64,000 nt of DNA from Chrysomallon squamiferum (lineage: Eukaryota > Mollusca > Gastropoda > Neomphalida > Peltospiridae): positions 18,611,091-18,675,090 of the forward strand of contig CM022669.1 in NCBI GenBank assembly GCA_012295275.1, given 5' to 3'. A model generated the notes under the pieces. That model saw nothing but the letters and a program-made list of their open reading frames with translations. It was not told the origin of the DNA and ran no database searches. How positions within the stretch are numbered: position 1 is the stretch's first letter; every line of letters starts with the position of its first letter. Below, in pieces: positions 30,431 to 44,000 of the stretch. A program made the position numbers and the translations under genes.

Positions 30431-31442
30431 ACCAACATCTCTGTAGGTTGAAAATACCTGACATGCTCTAGCCCAGTATTTCATTACAGATTTATCTTAT
30501 GTTCACTGAATTATCTGTCATCAAATTTTGATTCAGATTTGTAGGTCCCCTGAGAAAGGTTAAAGGTAACGCATTATGACGTCATTAACAACTGAGATTG
30601 ACGTTTGTTTACTATTCCGTAACTATGTTGTTTACGTTTTTGTTTTCTCGTTCTGAGTTACGTGAATATTTTTCTGTTTGGATAATTATGCTGTTTTAAC
30701 GAAAGGTAACCTAAAATTATTACAGTACACGATCAAATATATACGAATAATTAACGACAGAAAGTTTTCTCTTTGATATCATCAAGTTTGAGACGTAGTA
30801 ACTCTACATATTGTTGATGATATCTGAATTCGTTCTTCGTTCATTCTTGCCTTCGTTCATTCCTTCGATCCTTCATTCATAAATCTCTCATAGCCTTTAA
30901 AAAGTATTGCTGAGTAAAATATTTAACCCTCATCAATGCAAAAAGTCAGTGCAGATGTCCGCAGCAATCAGTGCGGATTGACTAATTAACTTTACCTGAA
31001 CCATTACACTTGATAGTGTCAAAGTTTCATTCTGAAAATAAACAACAGAACATAATTACCTTCACTAACAGTTTGATTTTCTGGCAGCTAGGATGTTTAC
31101 AGATTTCCGATTTCTCATCATGATGCTGTGCTTTGATTCTGTTTTTAACTACATATATACAGATTGTTCCATAAGTGGAAATATTTTTTGAAATAAATTG
31201 TTAGTTTGCATTTTGGTAAATTTTTAAAATTCCGAAGGTTTTATGCAGACTCGTCTAAATTTAGGTTAAACCGTTAGTGTGAATTAATATTGTTGGATTT
31301 AAAATGTTAGTGCGGTCAGAACTAGGTAATATGGGATTCATAAACAAAAGCATGCAGAACTTTGTAAAATGAAATGATGTAATATATTTATTTTAAAATA
31401 TGAAACTGTTTTGGATTTTGTTTATAATGGATTTTATTTCAA

Positions 31443-31497
<55 letters not shown>

Positions 31498-32417
31498 GTT
31501 GTTGTTGTTTTTGGTTATGATGATGATGTTGTTGTTAATGTGTTACTGGTGTTTTCATTGTTGATGTTGGTTTTGCTGTTGATAATGATGTTGTTAATGT
31601 CTTTTTGGCTGCTACAATTACTGTCATTATTATTATTATCATTATTACTGCTACAGTTTCCAAGATTTTTTATTTTTTATTTTGTTCAATTATTATTATT
31701 TTTTTTTTTAACTTTTTGAGTTTTATTTCTCCATCATTGACAATCTGATTTTAACTAAGACAAATGAATGCATTTCTTTTTATTGAAAGTACTGTCAAAT
31801 ACTGATGTCAGTGTACTCATGTGCTTGTATGCTTGTGGTGAGTGTATGTATGTGTTTAGATACGTGTGTTTATGGATACTTACGTGTGCATGTTTTAACA
31901 GGAGAGCGCATGTCTGTTTGCGAGTATGTGTGTATGCATGGATATATGTATGTGGATGTATTTATATATATATGTGTATGTATGTATGTATGTATGTATC
32001 ATTATGTATATATGTTTATATGTATATGGTTATATTTGTACCAAACCTCGTAGACCTACGCGTATATAATTATCCTTTTATTTTATTATCTTGTATTGTG
32101 TGATTTGATTTTAAATCTTAATAAGAAACATAGAAAAGCAATAGTTTTAATAAAACATCGATGACATCTGTTTTGTAATTTTCTAAAAGTTAAATAATAT
32201 TTGAATGTTAAAAGTTTTTTTAGAAACTATTTTATTTTTAAATGTTAAAACAAAGTTTTTACATTTTATCAAAAGTTAAAAACAAAAGTTAAAAACTGTT
32301 GAAAAAATATATGTCATGTTAGGTTTAGAGCTAATAAATGATCTATATACAACATATGGAGAAAGTAGAGTTATATAGAGTTTATAACTAGTTTTGTTTT
32401 TTTGTGGGTGCATTTAT

Positions 32418-32459
<42 letters not shown>

Positions 32460-34292
32460 ACAATGACAATTCGGAAAATGGGAGTATAAAAGACTTCTAT
32501 TCGCTAAACAGGAACCCACAGACAGTTCAGTTTAATCCAAACTACACCTGTAGTCTTCGGGGAATTCAGTTCCCGAAATCCTGTTGTCACAACTGCCACG
32601 ATCCTTCGCAGAAATCACACTGCAAACTGGACAATATTTTCACGACTCGAAATCGTAAATCCTCGATTGACGCTGTCTGATCTCCGATGGTCAGTCCGTT
32701 GTTGAACTTCGACAAACATTCGTCACAGCAAATATTGGACTGTGAAAGACTTCATAATGCCACTGTTTTATCTGGTTTTAATACGGATTTATCGCTGCAG
32801 CATTTGACCATGGCCAACGCCAGTGAGAGAGATTTTGAAACAAAAAAGCATCAATTTTGAAGCTTTTCTTTTATCTGTGTGATAACATGGCGAGTATGCG
32901 GCAACACACGAGTGGGATGTCTATGTTTTACATACGCAGAGATAGACTCGGAAAGTGACGTTAGTTTGAACTGGCCCGCCTAGTTTAATTATTTAGACGG
33001 AATAAATTGAAGTGTGGTGACGTCCTCAGGAATGGTGATGTTTCAGATGACTGTTTCAGTAAATGTAGTGAGACTGCAATAGAAAAAAAGTAACACAGAA
33101 ACAAACTAAAAAAAATTCACACACACACAATCGTACGCACGCACACACATGCATACACGATATATATACACGGTTACACATGACCCAACACACATATATA
33201 CAACAAACACATACATATATACACACAAACAAAGTTGTGTTGATGCCGAAAGTAACGTCTTCCATACATGCGGGCGAATGGGTGTCAAAACGAAAGCAGC
33301 GAGATCTGCCGGGTTTGTGAGGTCGAGATTGGACTTTGTCCTCCTGCGCCAGTGCGTTTTCCAATGTTGTTTATATGCAGAGACTAATCAGACGTACATA
33401 CGACAAAGAATACTCAAAATCTTAAAATACATACATACATATACACACGAACAGACTCTAATTTATATATCATGTACAGTTTAGGAAAATGTTTTTAATC
33501 TTTTACTTCAGTTTCGAAACTAATCATGGTATCTAATTTCATAAATGATTGTGGCCACTAGAAACACATTCCATTAAATTTCAAGTTAATATTATTTATT
33601 CCTTTCTAGATTAAATAATATACACCAAAAGTTGATAAATGCATACTCATTTGATCATATTTGTTACTTATGATATTTTATTTCTCTCTTTATTAGTTTT
33701 AAACATTAATAGTAACTACAGAATGCATGCCCTCCCCTTTTTAACCTTACAGCTCCGCTCCTGCAAGGTATATGCCCCGATGACGAAAAACAATATCATA
33801 AAACATCTATAAGGATTAACATTCTGATAACAAATCCTAGATTTCAAAGTGTATATATAAACGGCTCCAGAATATCTCTAAATATATTTCTCTTGACATG
33901 CCCGTCATATTTGACAATGTCAGACACAAACAAAACAAAACTTGCAAACGCATGTTCATTATGTGTGCACAGAGGATGAAGTTTCTCACTAATACAAAAA
34001 AATGTGGTAAGCAAATTTACAAAATGCGTTTAAAACGTGAGAAAGCGCGAATAACGGGACCTCCAGTTAGGTCTGTACAACTTTGTATATATGAAGATGT
34101 CTACAACAGAGAGCAGCTTCCGAGCTTGTTCATGTAATATTGGCTTCAACTGACATCGCTATCATTATCTGTAATTGTCTTAGTTTACAGTTCTCTGTTT
34201 GATTTTATCATTGACTGCAATGATAGATGCTGCTTCTTTTATGTTAAAACAAGTTTTCAGTACATGATCATATTGTATTTTCTCCTTTATAT

Positions 34293-34351
<59 letters not shown>

Positions 34352-36895
34352 CTCCCCTCTGGACATGAACATACATACACATTTAAACATAAACTCTACA
34401 GCGGAAACAAAAGCAGATGTAGATCAGGACTGTATAACAACCGTGCCATCAAACTGATGCTAAGATATATATTTTGTTTTCTTCTACGTAAATAAATATG
34501 TTCAGCAAATAAACAAACGTATTTTTTTCCAACAGATCTTACTCTCTGTTGAAAAAACTTCCTTTGACAGCAGCGACCAAAAATGTCCGTTTCTTTCAAA
34601 TTATCTATTGTATTTTATGGTCGGCCAAGACACAAAGACGTCTATTGTACATTTCAACATTAGAATGTTTCTACGTCTACTGGTCATTGTATACCTTACT
34701 TGTTTAAATCTCCGTGTCGTTAGTAAAACATATTTACCACTGTTTTTCGTTAGAGGCTTTTATATTGTACTTAAGTGTTGTTTAATTCCTCAGATGTTAA
34801 CGGATTTGATTGAAAAGAACTTTTGTTCTGAAAGGCGGCTGAATTAGAGTTTTATGTCAAGTTTTGATGTTTTTGGTCAATTTCGCCCACATTTTAGGTT
34901 AGGATGCCCCCAAAATCAGCCATTCAACGATGATCAGTGAATTTTTAATACATGTTAAAAGTGTGACTGTTGAGTTTTGAGAACCAGGCGTTGCCGCTAA
35001 GGCGATGTTTTATAATAATATTAAGACAACTAAATAAGATATGAAAAAATTTTCAAACATTCACGTTTTATATAACACTGAATTTGTGCACAGATTAAAA
35101 GTAACAATCACATTTTTGCAAAACTGTCATTATTCTTTGCTTTTGTTTTCATATCACATGTATCTTAAATCTTCGATAATACATAGTCTTTGATATACAG
35201 CTTATGCAATTACTGTTTAGTTTGTTTTTGAAGTAAGTGTCCATGTAAAGTACGGGGATAAGATAGTCACAGTGAATATTTGTATTAAAAAAAAAAAATT
35301 GAATGAAATAATAATAGAAAAAAAAAAATAATGGGAGAAAGAGTAACAGGAAAAATAGAAAGAAATAAGGAAAGAAGAATGAAAGAAAGAAAAATATGAT
35401 AAAAAGAAAACAATAGATACAATTCAGTTCCTGTGCATGTATGTATGTATATATGTATGCGGTCATCGCTGAATGGCTAATTTTGGGGGGACATCCTAAC
35501 CTAAAATGTGGGCGAAATTGACCAAAACCATCAAAACTTGACATAAAACTCTAATTCAGCCGCCTCTCAGAACAAAAGTTCTTTTCAATCAAATCCGTTA
35601 ATATCTGAGGAATTAAACAACACTTAAGTACAATATAAAAGTATATATATACACACACACACGCATACATATATACATACATACATACATACACAATAAT
35701 TAAATGATGAAGTATGTTATATCTTTTGTGTCAAAACTTTTGAAATCCTATTCCAGTTATATTCAGTTATACTATAGTTAAATTAGATTTGAGTAAAAAA
35801 AAATAAAAATATTTATTTTCAGTGAACTATTTAAAATTTGATTATGTAATAATTAATTTATCTGTGAACAGCTTATACTAAAATATCAACTGTTGTATCT
35901 AAAATGCTTTATTGCTACACCTTGCACTATTTTCGCCACGAATAAAATAACAACAGTAAAAAATAACAATAACGATACTACTAGTACTACTACTACTACT
36001 ACTAATAATAATAATAGTGATAATAATAATAATGAAGAAAAAAAAAACAAACACTGAAAATATGAAAGAAAGAAAGAACAGAAAACTAAATAAAATAAAT
36101 AAAAGATGGAGGTCAAAACATCAAGTACAAAACTGATCATCAATATTACCATCTCTCATCTGTCAATAAGAACATCAAATCTAAATTCCTTTCTTGCACA
36201 TGTTTGTCTAAACAAGCTGAAAGCACTCAAAGTTATTTCTCCATCTCCAAATCCAGTACCAGACGAAGCCTCAGCTCTATCGATATATTCTCATACCTTA
36301 GCTGTCCCATTTCTCAATAACCTCAAATTGGGATCTACTTCAAGCACGCAGACATAATCTTCTGTCTCCATGTGACTCAGATATGAGATTTAGCCCTTAT
36401 TACATCCTCTGGTGCACAAAACTGTTCACATGCCAAGACAAACGTATCTGTATTTTTATTTCTGAAACAATAAAACACACCAGTGATAATTCTTGATGGC
36501 TCAGATATCATGGGGTAAAATTATGCACGTGCTAAACCTTTGCTTGCAGCAAATGTGATGCTGGTTTTGAATTGTGCCAATTCAAAAATAATAATTTTTG
36601 AAGAAACAAGTTGAAAAAAAAGAAGAGAAGAAAAGTAAGACAGAAAAAAAAAGAGTAAAGTCGCAAATATTTGTAGATTATTTAGAAAACCATTGCTTTC
36701 CATAGTTAATAAAATACAAATGATTTTGAAGTATGCCAGTTCCAAAATAATTTTAACCCTTGAAGGTTTAGCTATTAAACAGTTTCTGAGATCTTTTGTG
36801 TTTACTTCCAATAATTATTGCATTGGATTTGAAGTGTTCAAATAATAAACTTAAAACATACTCTGATACATACAGACAACAACAACAACAACAAC

Positions 36896-36929
<34 letters not shown>

Positions 36930-39373
36930 TGATGATGATAATAATGATGATAATACATATGAAGATGCAAACTTTCATGTGGATTCAAAGACTTTGAAAT
37001 TTCTGGTTCCAGAGAAGAGTTTACCAGAAAAGATGAAAAGTCAAATGTACTGAAATTATTTTTTTTACGTAGTAATGTACATCTGGACCATAGCTTTTTT
37101 TTCTTTCTTTTTTTTATCTAAGTAATTATTGAAATTCTAAAATCAAAACTTTTTTTAGTCGTAATTTATACAATAGAGTAATTGTACACAAAAAATAAAA
37201 TAAAAAATACCGCACAATTGTAAACTTTAACATTAATACATCATTCCTATCTATTCATCTATCCATCCATTACTCCTTTCATCCATTCATTCATCCGTCC
37301 ATCCATTTGCCCATTTTTTTCGTCCATCTATCCATCTGTCCAGTTGTTATTTCCTAGACAACTCACCGCAATTTTCTCTTTTTATCTAAAACATATTTAA
37401 AATCTTAGACATAAAACATCGGTAGAAAACAACACCTAAAATCATATAGCAAAAATCAGTTATCGAAATATAATATTATTTTCGTCAGAAGGATGTTGGA
37501 CATTCATCACTTCGATTTCATATCTAACATTTTTCACAAATAACATGTATAGATTATCACTTTTTTATATCATCTGATTAAAAAAGAATCATGTTGGTTT
37601 AGCTAACTCAAAGTGTACAGTATCATCCATTATTCTTTATTTAACTCTGAACACATTATTCTTTAAACCTTCAGCTTTACATTTACTTTTCATGACCACA
37701 GAAAAATGTACCTTGTTTGCCAACCTATAAAAGATACAGCTTAGCAATGATGTATTTCTTGGAAGAAAGTAATGCCTTATTTTTCTAGGATTTAATTTTA
37801 TTTTTCGCTAGGGGACGGGTCTGGGATATCAGAAAGAGGGAGCCATCATCGACATTGACGTAACTTTCAGAAATAACCAAAATTTGTTGCCTACGAGTTG
37901 AACCCCTGCACCTTGTAGCACATGAAATGAGTTTTGTTTAGATGCACCAAAAACAGATTTATAACTTGTTGTATTACAAAGTCGATGTGAGATCTTCATA
38001 TTTGTCCACTGTAAGCTTCGTGAGTCAACACGAAGAACATGATTTTATTTAGATTTTGCTAAAAACTGAGTGCAATTTTTTCAACCTTTGTCTTTTTTGA
38101 AGTTTCAGCTTTTAACTGCAAGCTAATTCTTGTGTAGTACTTTAAATAACGTTTCCAGTCCTAGGCTTTGCCTGTGTGTTTTTTTTTCTTTTTGTATTAT
38201 TTATTTGGAATTCGTGAAATAAAAAATGGATTGTATAGATACGTCATGTTTGAATGTCAATAACATGATAAAAATGGTCTGGATGTTCAAAAATCAGATA
38301 TCGTAGAAAAACCCCACATAATAATAAAAAATAAATACAAAAAATAAATGAATAATAATGATGGTTATGATGATGATGATGATGATTATTATTACTATTT
38401 TGTATTATTATTGTTATTATTATTATGAAAATAATAAAATAATAATTTGTTTATTTATTTTTTTTTTTTAAATAATATTGATGATACAACCACATTTCTT
38501 TTAAGTAATCAAGCACATATTTCTCTCATTTTACATCAGACGTACATATTATTCTCCAGACTTTGAGATAATTATATCTTTACTTCGGCGGCAAAAGCTT
38601 TTTTTCTTTCAGAATCCACTGTAAATAATATCTTTGATATATACGAATTAATATATCATCTTGAATGACTACATATAAAATAAAGTTTGTATATATATAT
38701 ATACCTGTCTGTTTGCATATCTGTATGAATGCATTAGCAAATACTTGAAATAATAATACTTAAAACGATATTATTTCTTATTTCTTCTTGCTGCTGTTTT
38801 ACAGAGCCAACGACCACGTGTTTCTGTTTCACCGTCCACTCAAGTATGATTCAAACGATATATCGTTCGGAGAAGATCAGTCCTCTGAAATGGTCCTGAC
38901 CGTTCTCTTTGACCAGTGGCCTGAGACGGTAAGTCACGTGATTTTGACTTAATGATTACAGCCTATGGGATGTTTTGTTATTATGCCCAGTAGAACAGAA
39001 TATTTATTGGCGTAGTTATACATTTTCACAAATAGCAAAGAAGGTCATATATAGTGTTCAAAGCTGTTGTCATTCTCTGATTTCACATAAATGACCTAAG
39101 ACGGTAAACTACATTGTTTTGATAGTACTACTAATTTAGAAGCTTGAAAAGCTGAATTACATTGTAAGGGTTTGTATTGGCCAGTTGCCTATGGCTGTCA
39201 GTTATATGATTTTGACTCATCATTCAGTCGCTGGATATACAGTTTTTCTTAATCGTATCAGTATGAATATTGCTAGAATGATAATTTCAATTTCCATTGA
39301 AAAGTGATATAAATAAATAAATAAATAAATAAATACAAGCAAGTAAGTAAATAAATAAATAAATGTAAAATTC

Positions 39374-39410
<37 letters not shown>

Positions 39411-39504
39411 ATGAAAAAGAAAAGAAAAGAAGAATGAAACAAAAACAAAAAACAAAACAAAACATACAAACAAACAAACAAACGAAAAATAATAATAATA
39501 AACG

Positions 39505-39535
<31 letters not shown>

Positions 39536-40970
39536 AAAACGAATCCGGAAAAAAAAAAAAAAAAAAAAAAAAAACGCACATATGAACTACTTTGTGCCTA
39601 TTGTAGAAAAATGTATATATTGCTTCTCTTTCTTTCCTTTTCTGTTCTTAATGCTTTTATATATATATAAAAACATTCTAAAAAGAATGGTTTATTATGA
39701 TATAAACATAATACAATGATAGTGAATACGTTCATCATATGAAGGCACATTCAAAGCAAATTTAAATTTATCAACAAGTCAATCATAATAAGAAAAGTGG
39801 ATATTTTCCTGCATCTATTTATAACAAATACACATAAACCCAGAGACACATAATTTATTTGTCTATATGTGTGTATGTGTCTGTGAATGTGTTTGTGATT
39901 TAAAAAACAGAGAAATTAAGAAAATAATCCACAGAGAATATCTAGTTTAGAGAAATTTAGTTTAGTACATAACAGTTTTATTGCTTGTATTTCTAGCAAT
40001 GGGCATCTCATTTATTCCTAGAGTCACACACATGTATTAAGATATATTAATTCATGAACCTTATTTTGACACAGTAAATTTGCATAAAGGAAATAAATAA
40101 AAAAAAATAAAAAAATAAGAATTAGAAACCTACCTAAAATACAAAAAACAGAAGAACATACAATAAGGAAAATTGAAAATATATATCAATAAACATCTAT
40201 ATATATATTCACACACAGTAAAAGAAATAAAAAAATGTTTATTATTTATTGTACAGGGTCACGTGAAAATGAATGTGTTTTTCTACGACTACGACGACTT
40301 CGATCACACGACGTTGTTGGTTGACTGGTTTGAAACGGAGCTGATTAGAACGGTAGAAAAGGGAGACTACGAAAACACGGTTGTCAAGGGCAACCGCCAG
40401 GAAGACAAAACGCTGTAAGTGGTGAATAAAGTTAGCGTAACGTTTACGTTCATGATGTTCCTATATAAATGTACTAGAGAATGTAAGCACAGCCCATGCA
40501 CTGGACACCACTGGTAGGGGGCGCCACTGAGTTATTTCTATTAATCTTGATCGGTAAAATACTGTTATGTATCTATATATTTGTGTGTGTGTGTTTGAAT
40601 GTATGTATGTATGTATGTATGTATGTATGTATGTATGTATGTATGTATGTATGTTTTATTAATGTATGTATGTGTGTGTGTGTTTGCAGACATATAAATA
40701 AGAAATATAATAATGTATGTCCAAATATTCATTTTTTTCTTCTTTTTTTTTTCTTAAAAAATACAAGTATTTTAAAATGTATCTTGCATGTCACTGTATA
40801 TTAGGTCATGTAGTATTCCCTGTTTATACATATTAATTATTGAATAATATTCGTTGTCTTTCTCGCATTCGCGAGATATAATAATACAAGTGGTATTAGC
40901 CCTAACTGAACATGGTATTTGGGATCAAAGTTACAGTTAGAAATAAGCTAACTAAATATGAGTAGTTACC

Positions 40971-41009
<39 letters not shown>

Positions 41010-44000
41010 TGATGATGATGATGATAATGATGATGATGAGGATAATAATAATATTAATGATGATGATACTAATAATATAATTTTGTCTTAACTGTTGTCG
41101 TCGTCGTTCGTCATCACCATCATCATCATCTTCATCATTATTATGTTACTATTGTTACGTGTAATAGAATATGATGCATTTGATGGTAAATATTAGATTA
41201 TGATGATGATGTTGATGATGATGATGACAGTTATGACAGTGATTATGATGACAGTGACGACGACAGTGATGTTGATGATACTGATGACAATGAATATGAC
41301 AAAAAACAAAGATTATGATGATGATGACGATGTTACTGAAGTTGATGACAATGATTATGATAATGATTATTACGACATCTATGACGACGACAGTGATGAT
41401 GATGATGATGTTGTTTGTCATGCTATATTTTGATCTAATTCCAGACTGAAATTTGAGTGGTCTGTCGAGTGTTACACAGAAGACGACTGTCTACACGCCC
41501 CGGCAGACCTGGCCGAGTGGCCCTGGGGAATGACCAACACGATGCTTAACATATCCAACGGCGGCTTGAGAAGCTCAGCGAGCAAGAAAACCGACAAACT
41601 GAAGAACCCTGAAAGCAGCTGGGCCATCCAGTGGAAGAAAGACACGGAGAAAGCCTCGCCATTTCATCCTTTCGTACAGAGCACCCACCACCGGGACAAC
41701 GTCATCTGGGGCCAGGCGCCGACAAGCAGCTCCGAAGACGTTGCTCTTGACATGAAGATGCATCGGTCTGGAAGGAGAAAGTCCGTCATCTCGCAGATGA
41801 CAACAGTAACAAAGTGGGACAGATTTACGCCCAAGTTCCACAGCGAGGATGAACACAGTCGAGGTATGATGCCGGAGATTAAACGACCTATGAACTCTCG
41901 AGCCGATGTTAAAGGAACAGATGAGAGGAATAAGGAAGATACACTGAAAAGAATGTCGGATGAAAAGAAAAGCTTTTCGAATCAAAGGAAAACGAATGCT
42001 GGTGACGAAGGTGGTATTCGCAGGACTGAATTAGTCAATTTGAAGAAAAATCTGGAAGTTCATTGTCGCGAGGTGGCATTAAATCAAGGAAGAAAGGTAT
42101 TTTTATATCCAAAGAAAAAGAAGCAGACTTTGATAAGAGAGGGAAGCTCACTAAACTGGATGAAGCATCGTCGCAAGGAAAAACAAATTCTAGAAGTAAA
42201 AATGTACATTATTCTAAAGAAGACAATGGGAAACCTCACGTGGAAGAAAGAATTACAAAGCAAAGTGACTCAATTTCCCGAGGATCAACAAAAACAAAAG
42301 ACAAAGTCGTAAATTTACCTAGAGAAAAACATCGCAAATCTAGTGCCAAAATCAAAATTATTTCTACACAAAATAAAGAAGAGGCTAATATAAAATCTGT
42401 GTCACACAGTGATAAACCTAACAGTAAAGTGAAGGCACCAGGTCCGTCTAACGTTGTCAAAGCGTCAAATGGAAGATTAGGAATAAAACCACCGTTTTCA
42501 AAATGGATAACCAGAACTGTAACGAAATACCCCTTGAAGGAAACGTCTCCAAGGCTTCACAAACCAATAATCCAGAAGACCGAACCACATTTCAAAGAAG
42601 AGGCTAAGAAGTTTGGTATTGGTGGAAAGAAGACTCACGAAGAAACAAGAGAGAGAACAATTCCTGGACATTCCAACAAACCGCCGGGTGCTGACAACGT
42701 TAAATCTCGACCTCATGGGAAGATTAATATGGCTGATATTAAAAACAGAAACAAAAATAAAATAAATGATATAGGAAACAAATTAATAGCTAAAGACAAA
42801 GGATCCAAGAAAAGCCCGTATCAGAAAATAAACCAAAGTTACCACAGCTGTACCAAAAATGATAAAGGAAAAACATGAAAGCCGTAAATCTGCTGTAACT
42901 ACCAAGTTACAGAAACCATTGTTAGTTACAAGTTCATCCGTAGAAAAGAAAAATTTGCTGAAACCTATTAAACATCCTCCATCCAGACCTTTACAAACAA
43001 CTCCTCTTTCAGCAGCTAAACCAGTGAAAATGATAATAACAGGCTCCCGAAACAAGAACCCAAAACCAACCGTAGCTACTCCTAAAAGGAAATCGAATCC
43101 GATTCCAATTAATCCTAAAATAAAACTAAAGCCTTCAACGATTTCTCCGTTCAGGAATCCAAAACCCACCACAGTGTCACGGAACAAAAAAGTAACAACT
43201 ACCACGACGTCACGATCGAAGTCATTAAGAACTAGCACTATGGCTACAAGAAGTTTAAGACCAGCAACTGTTGGTGCGAACAAGAAGTTAAAAACCAATT
43301 CACGACTGTCTAGGAAGATGAAACCTGTTACGACAGCTACAGTGACCAAAAGTATTCCAACGGTTAAATCTCTTGTTACGAGTTTAAAATCTTCCACAGT
43401 CTCTTCGTCGAGAAAGATAGTGACTGATTCTAAAAAGACGAGAAAGAAGGAGATTAGTTCTTTGTCAAAATCGAAATACACTAAGCATTCACCTGCCCCT
43501 CCTCTTGCTGAAAGATTCACACACAGAACACAGCTGCAGAAACATACAACCACTGCACCAAGAAAAAATCACTCAACACCAAAATCTCCATTTCTTAAAG
43601 AATTTAACAATCAGATTCCAACATCTGGGAAGCTTCTGAAAACATTTCCAAGGATCACCAAACCACCAACTAATACCAAACCTGTAAAATCAAAAAATAT
43701 TCCTTTAAAGGAACAAAGCGGGAAAAATGAAGGCTTAGTCAAAAATAAAAGTATCTTTCAGTCAAAGAAGTCAGATGGAATTGTATCAGAACATAAAATA
43801 TCCACGCCAGATGAAAAATTAAAATCATCTTCCAAGAAAACTTCAGCCAAGATTAAGATCAATTTAAATCCTCTTTTAAATAAAAACAGGAGACGTCCTT
43901 TCAGGCCATTGAATCAAAGTGGTAAATCGAAGGTTTTGGGGAAGAAAATAATAAACCCAACAACACAAAGAGTTCACTTTTATAAACGTACTCGCAAATA

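Larger units (their letters stand above)
26012..38804 (+). other. Intron 2 of the MNNL gene (12.8 kb)
   Basis: It is a phase-2 intron bounded by GTAGGT at 26012 and TTTTACAG ending at 38804. No supported exon was seen. Contents: a degenerate minisatellite of about 78 bp just after exon 2 (26171-26540), TCTA, GT, AAT and TC microsatellites, a pair of 179-bp inverted repeats (34757-34935 and 35463-35641), and moderately complex sequence around 27000-28600 and 32460-33060. A Cys-containing ORF at 32402-32680 lacks clean splice sites. Confidence 0.7.
40415..41444 (+). other. Intron 4 of the MNNL gene
   Basis: It is a phase-2 intron of 1.0 kb from GTAAGT to AATTCCAG. It contains (GTAT)n at 40600-40653, (AAT)n at 40975-41008 and a long GAT-rich tract that runs almost to the acceptor (41195-41413). 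ORFs in the GAT tract are microsatellite translations. Confidence 0.8.

Noticed and set aside
32402-32680. 92-residue ORF with Cys residues in intron 2
   Set aside because: It starts inside a (GT)n run, and no good acceptor/donor pair in phase with exons 2 and 3 was found. Kept only as a remote cassette-exon possibility.
36106-36357. 83-residue plus-strand ORF in intron 2
   Set aside because: No recognisable domain and no splice sites in phase with neighbouring exons.
41200-41433. Asp/Met-rich ORF before exon 5
   Set aside because: GAT repeat translation inside intron 4.
41446-41530. Possible intact DSL domain after MNNL
   Set aside because: Only two Cys (spacing C-x5-C) are present, against the six-Cys DSL pattern; it is at most a stub.
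42783-43553. 256-residue minus-strand ORF rich in Val, Leu, Phe
   Set aside because: It is the antisense shadow of the Thr/Lys-rich exon 5; no start context, splice sites or family pattern.
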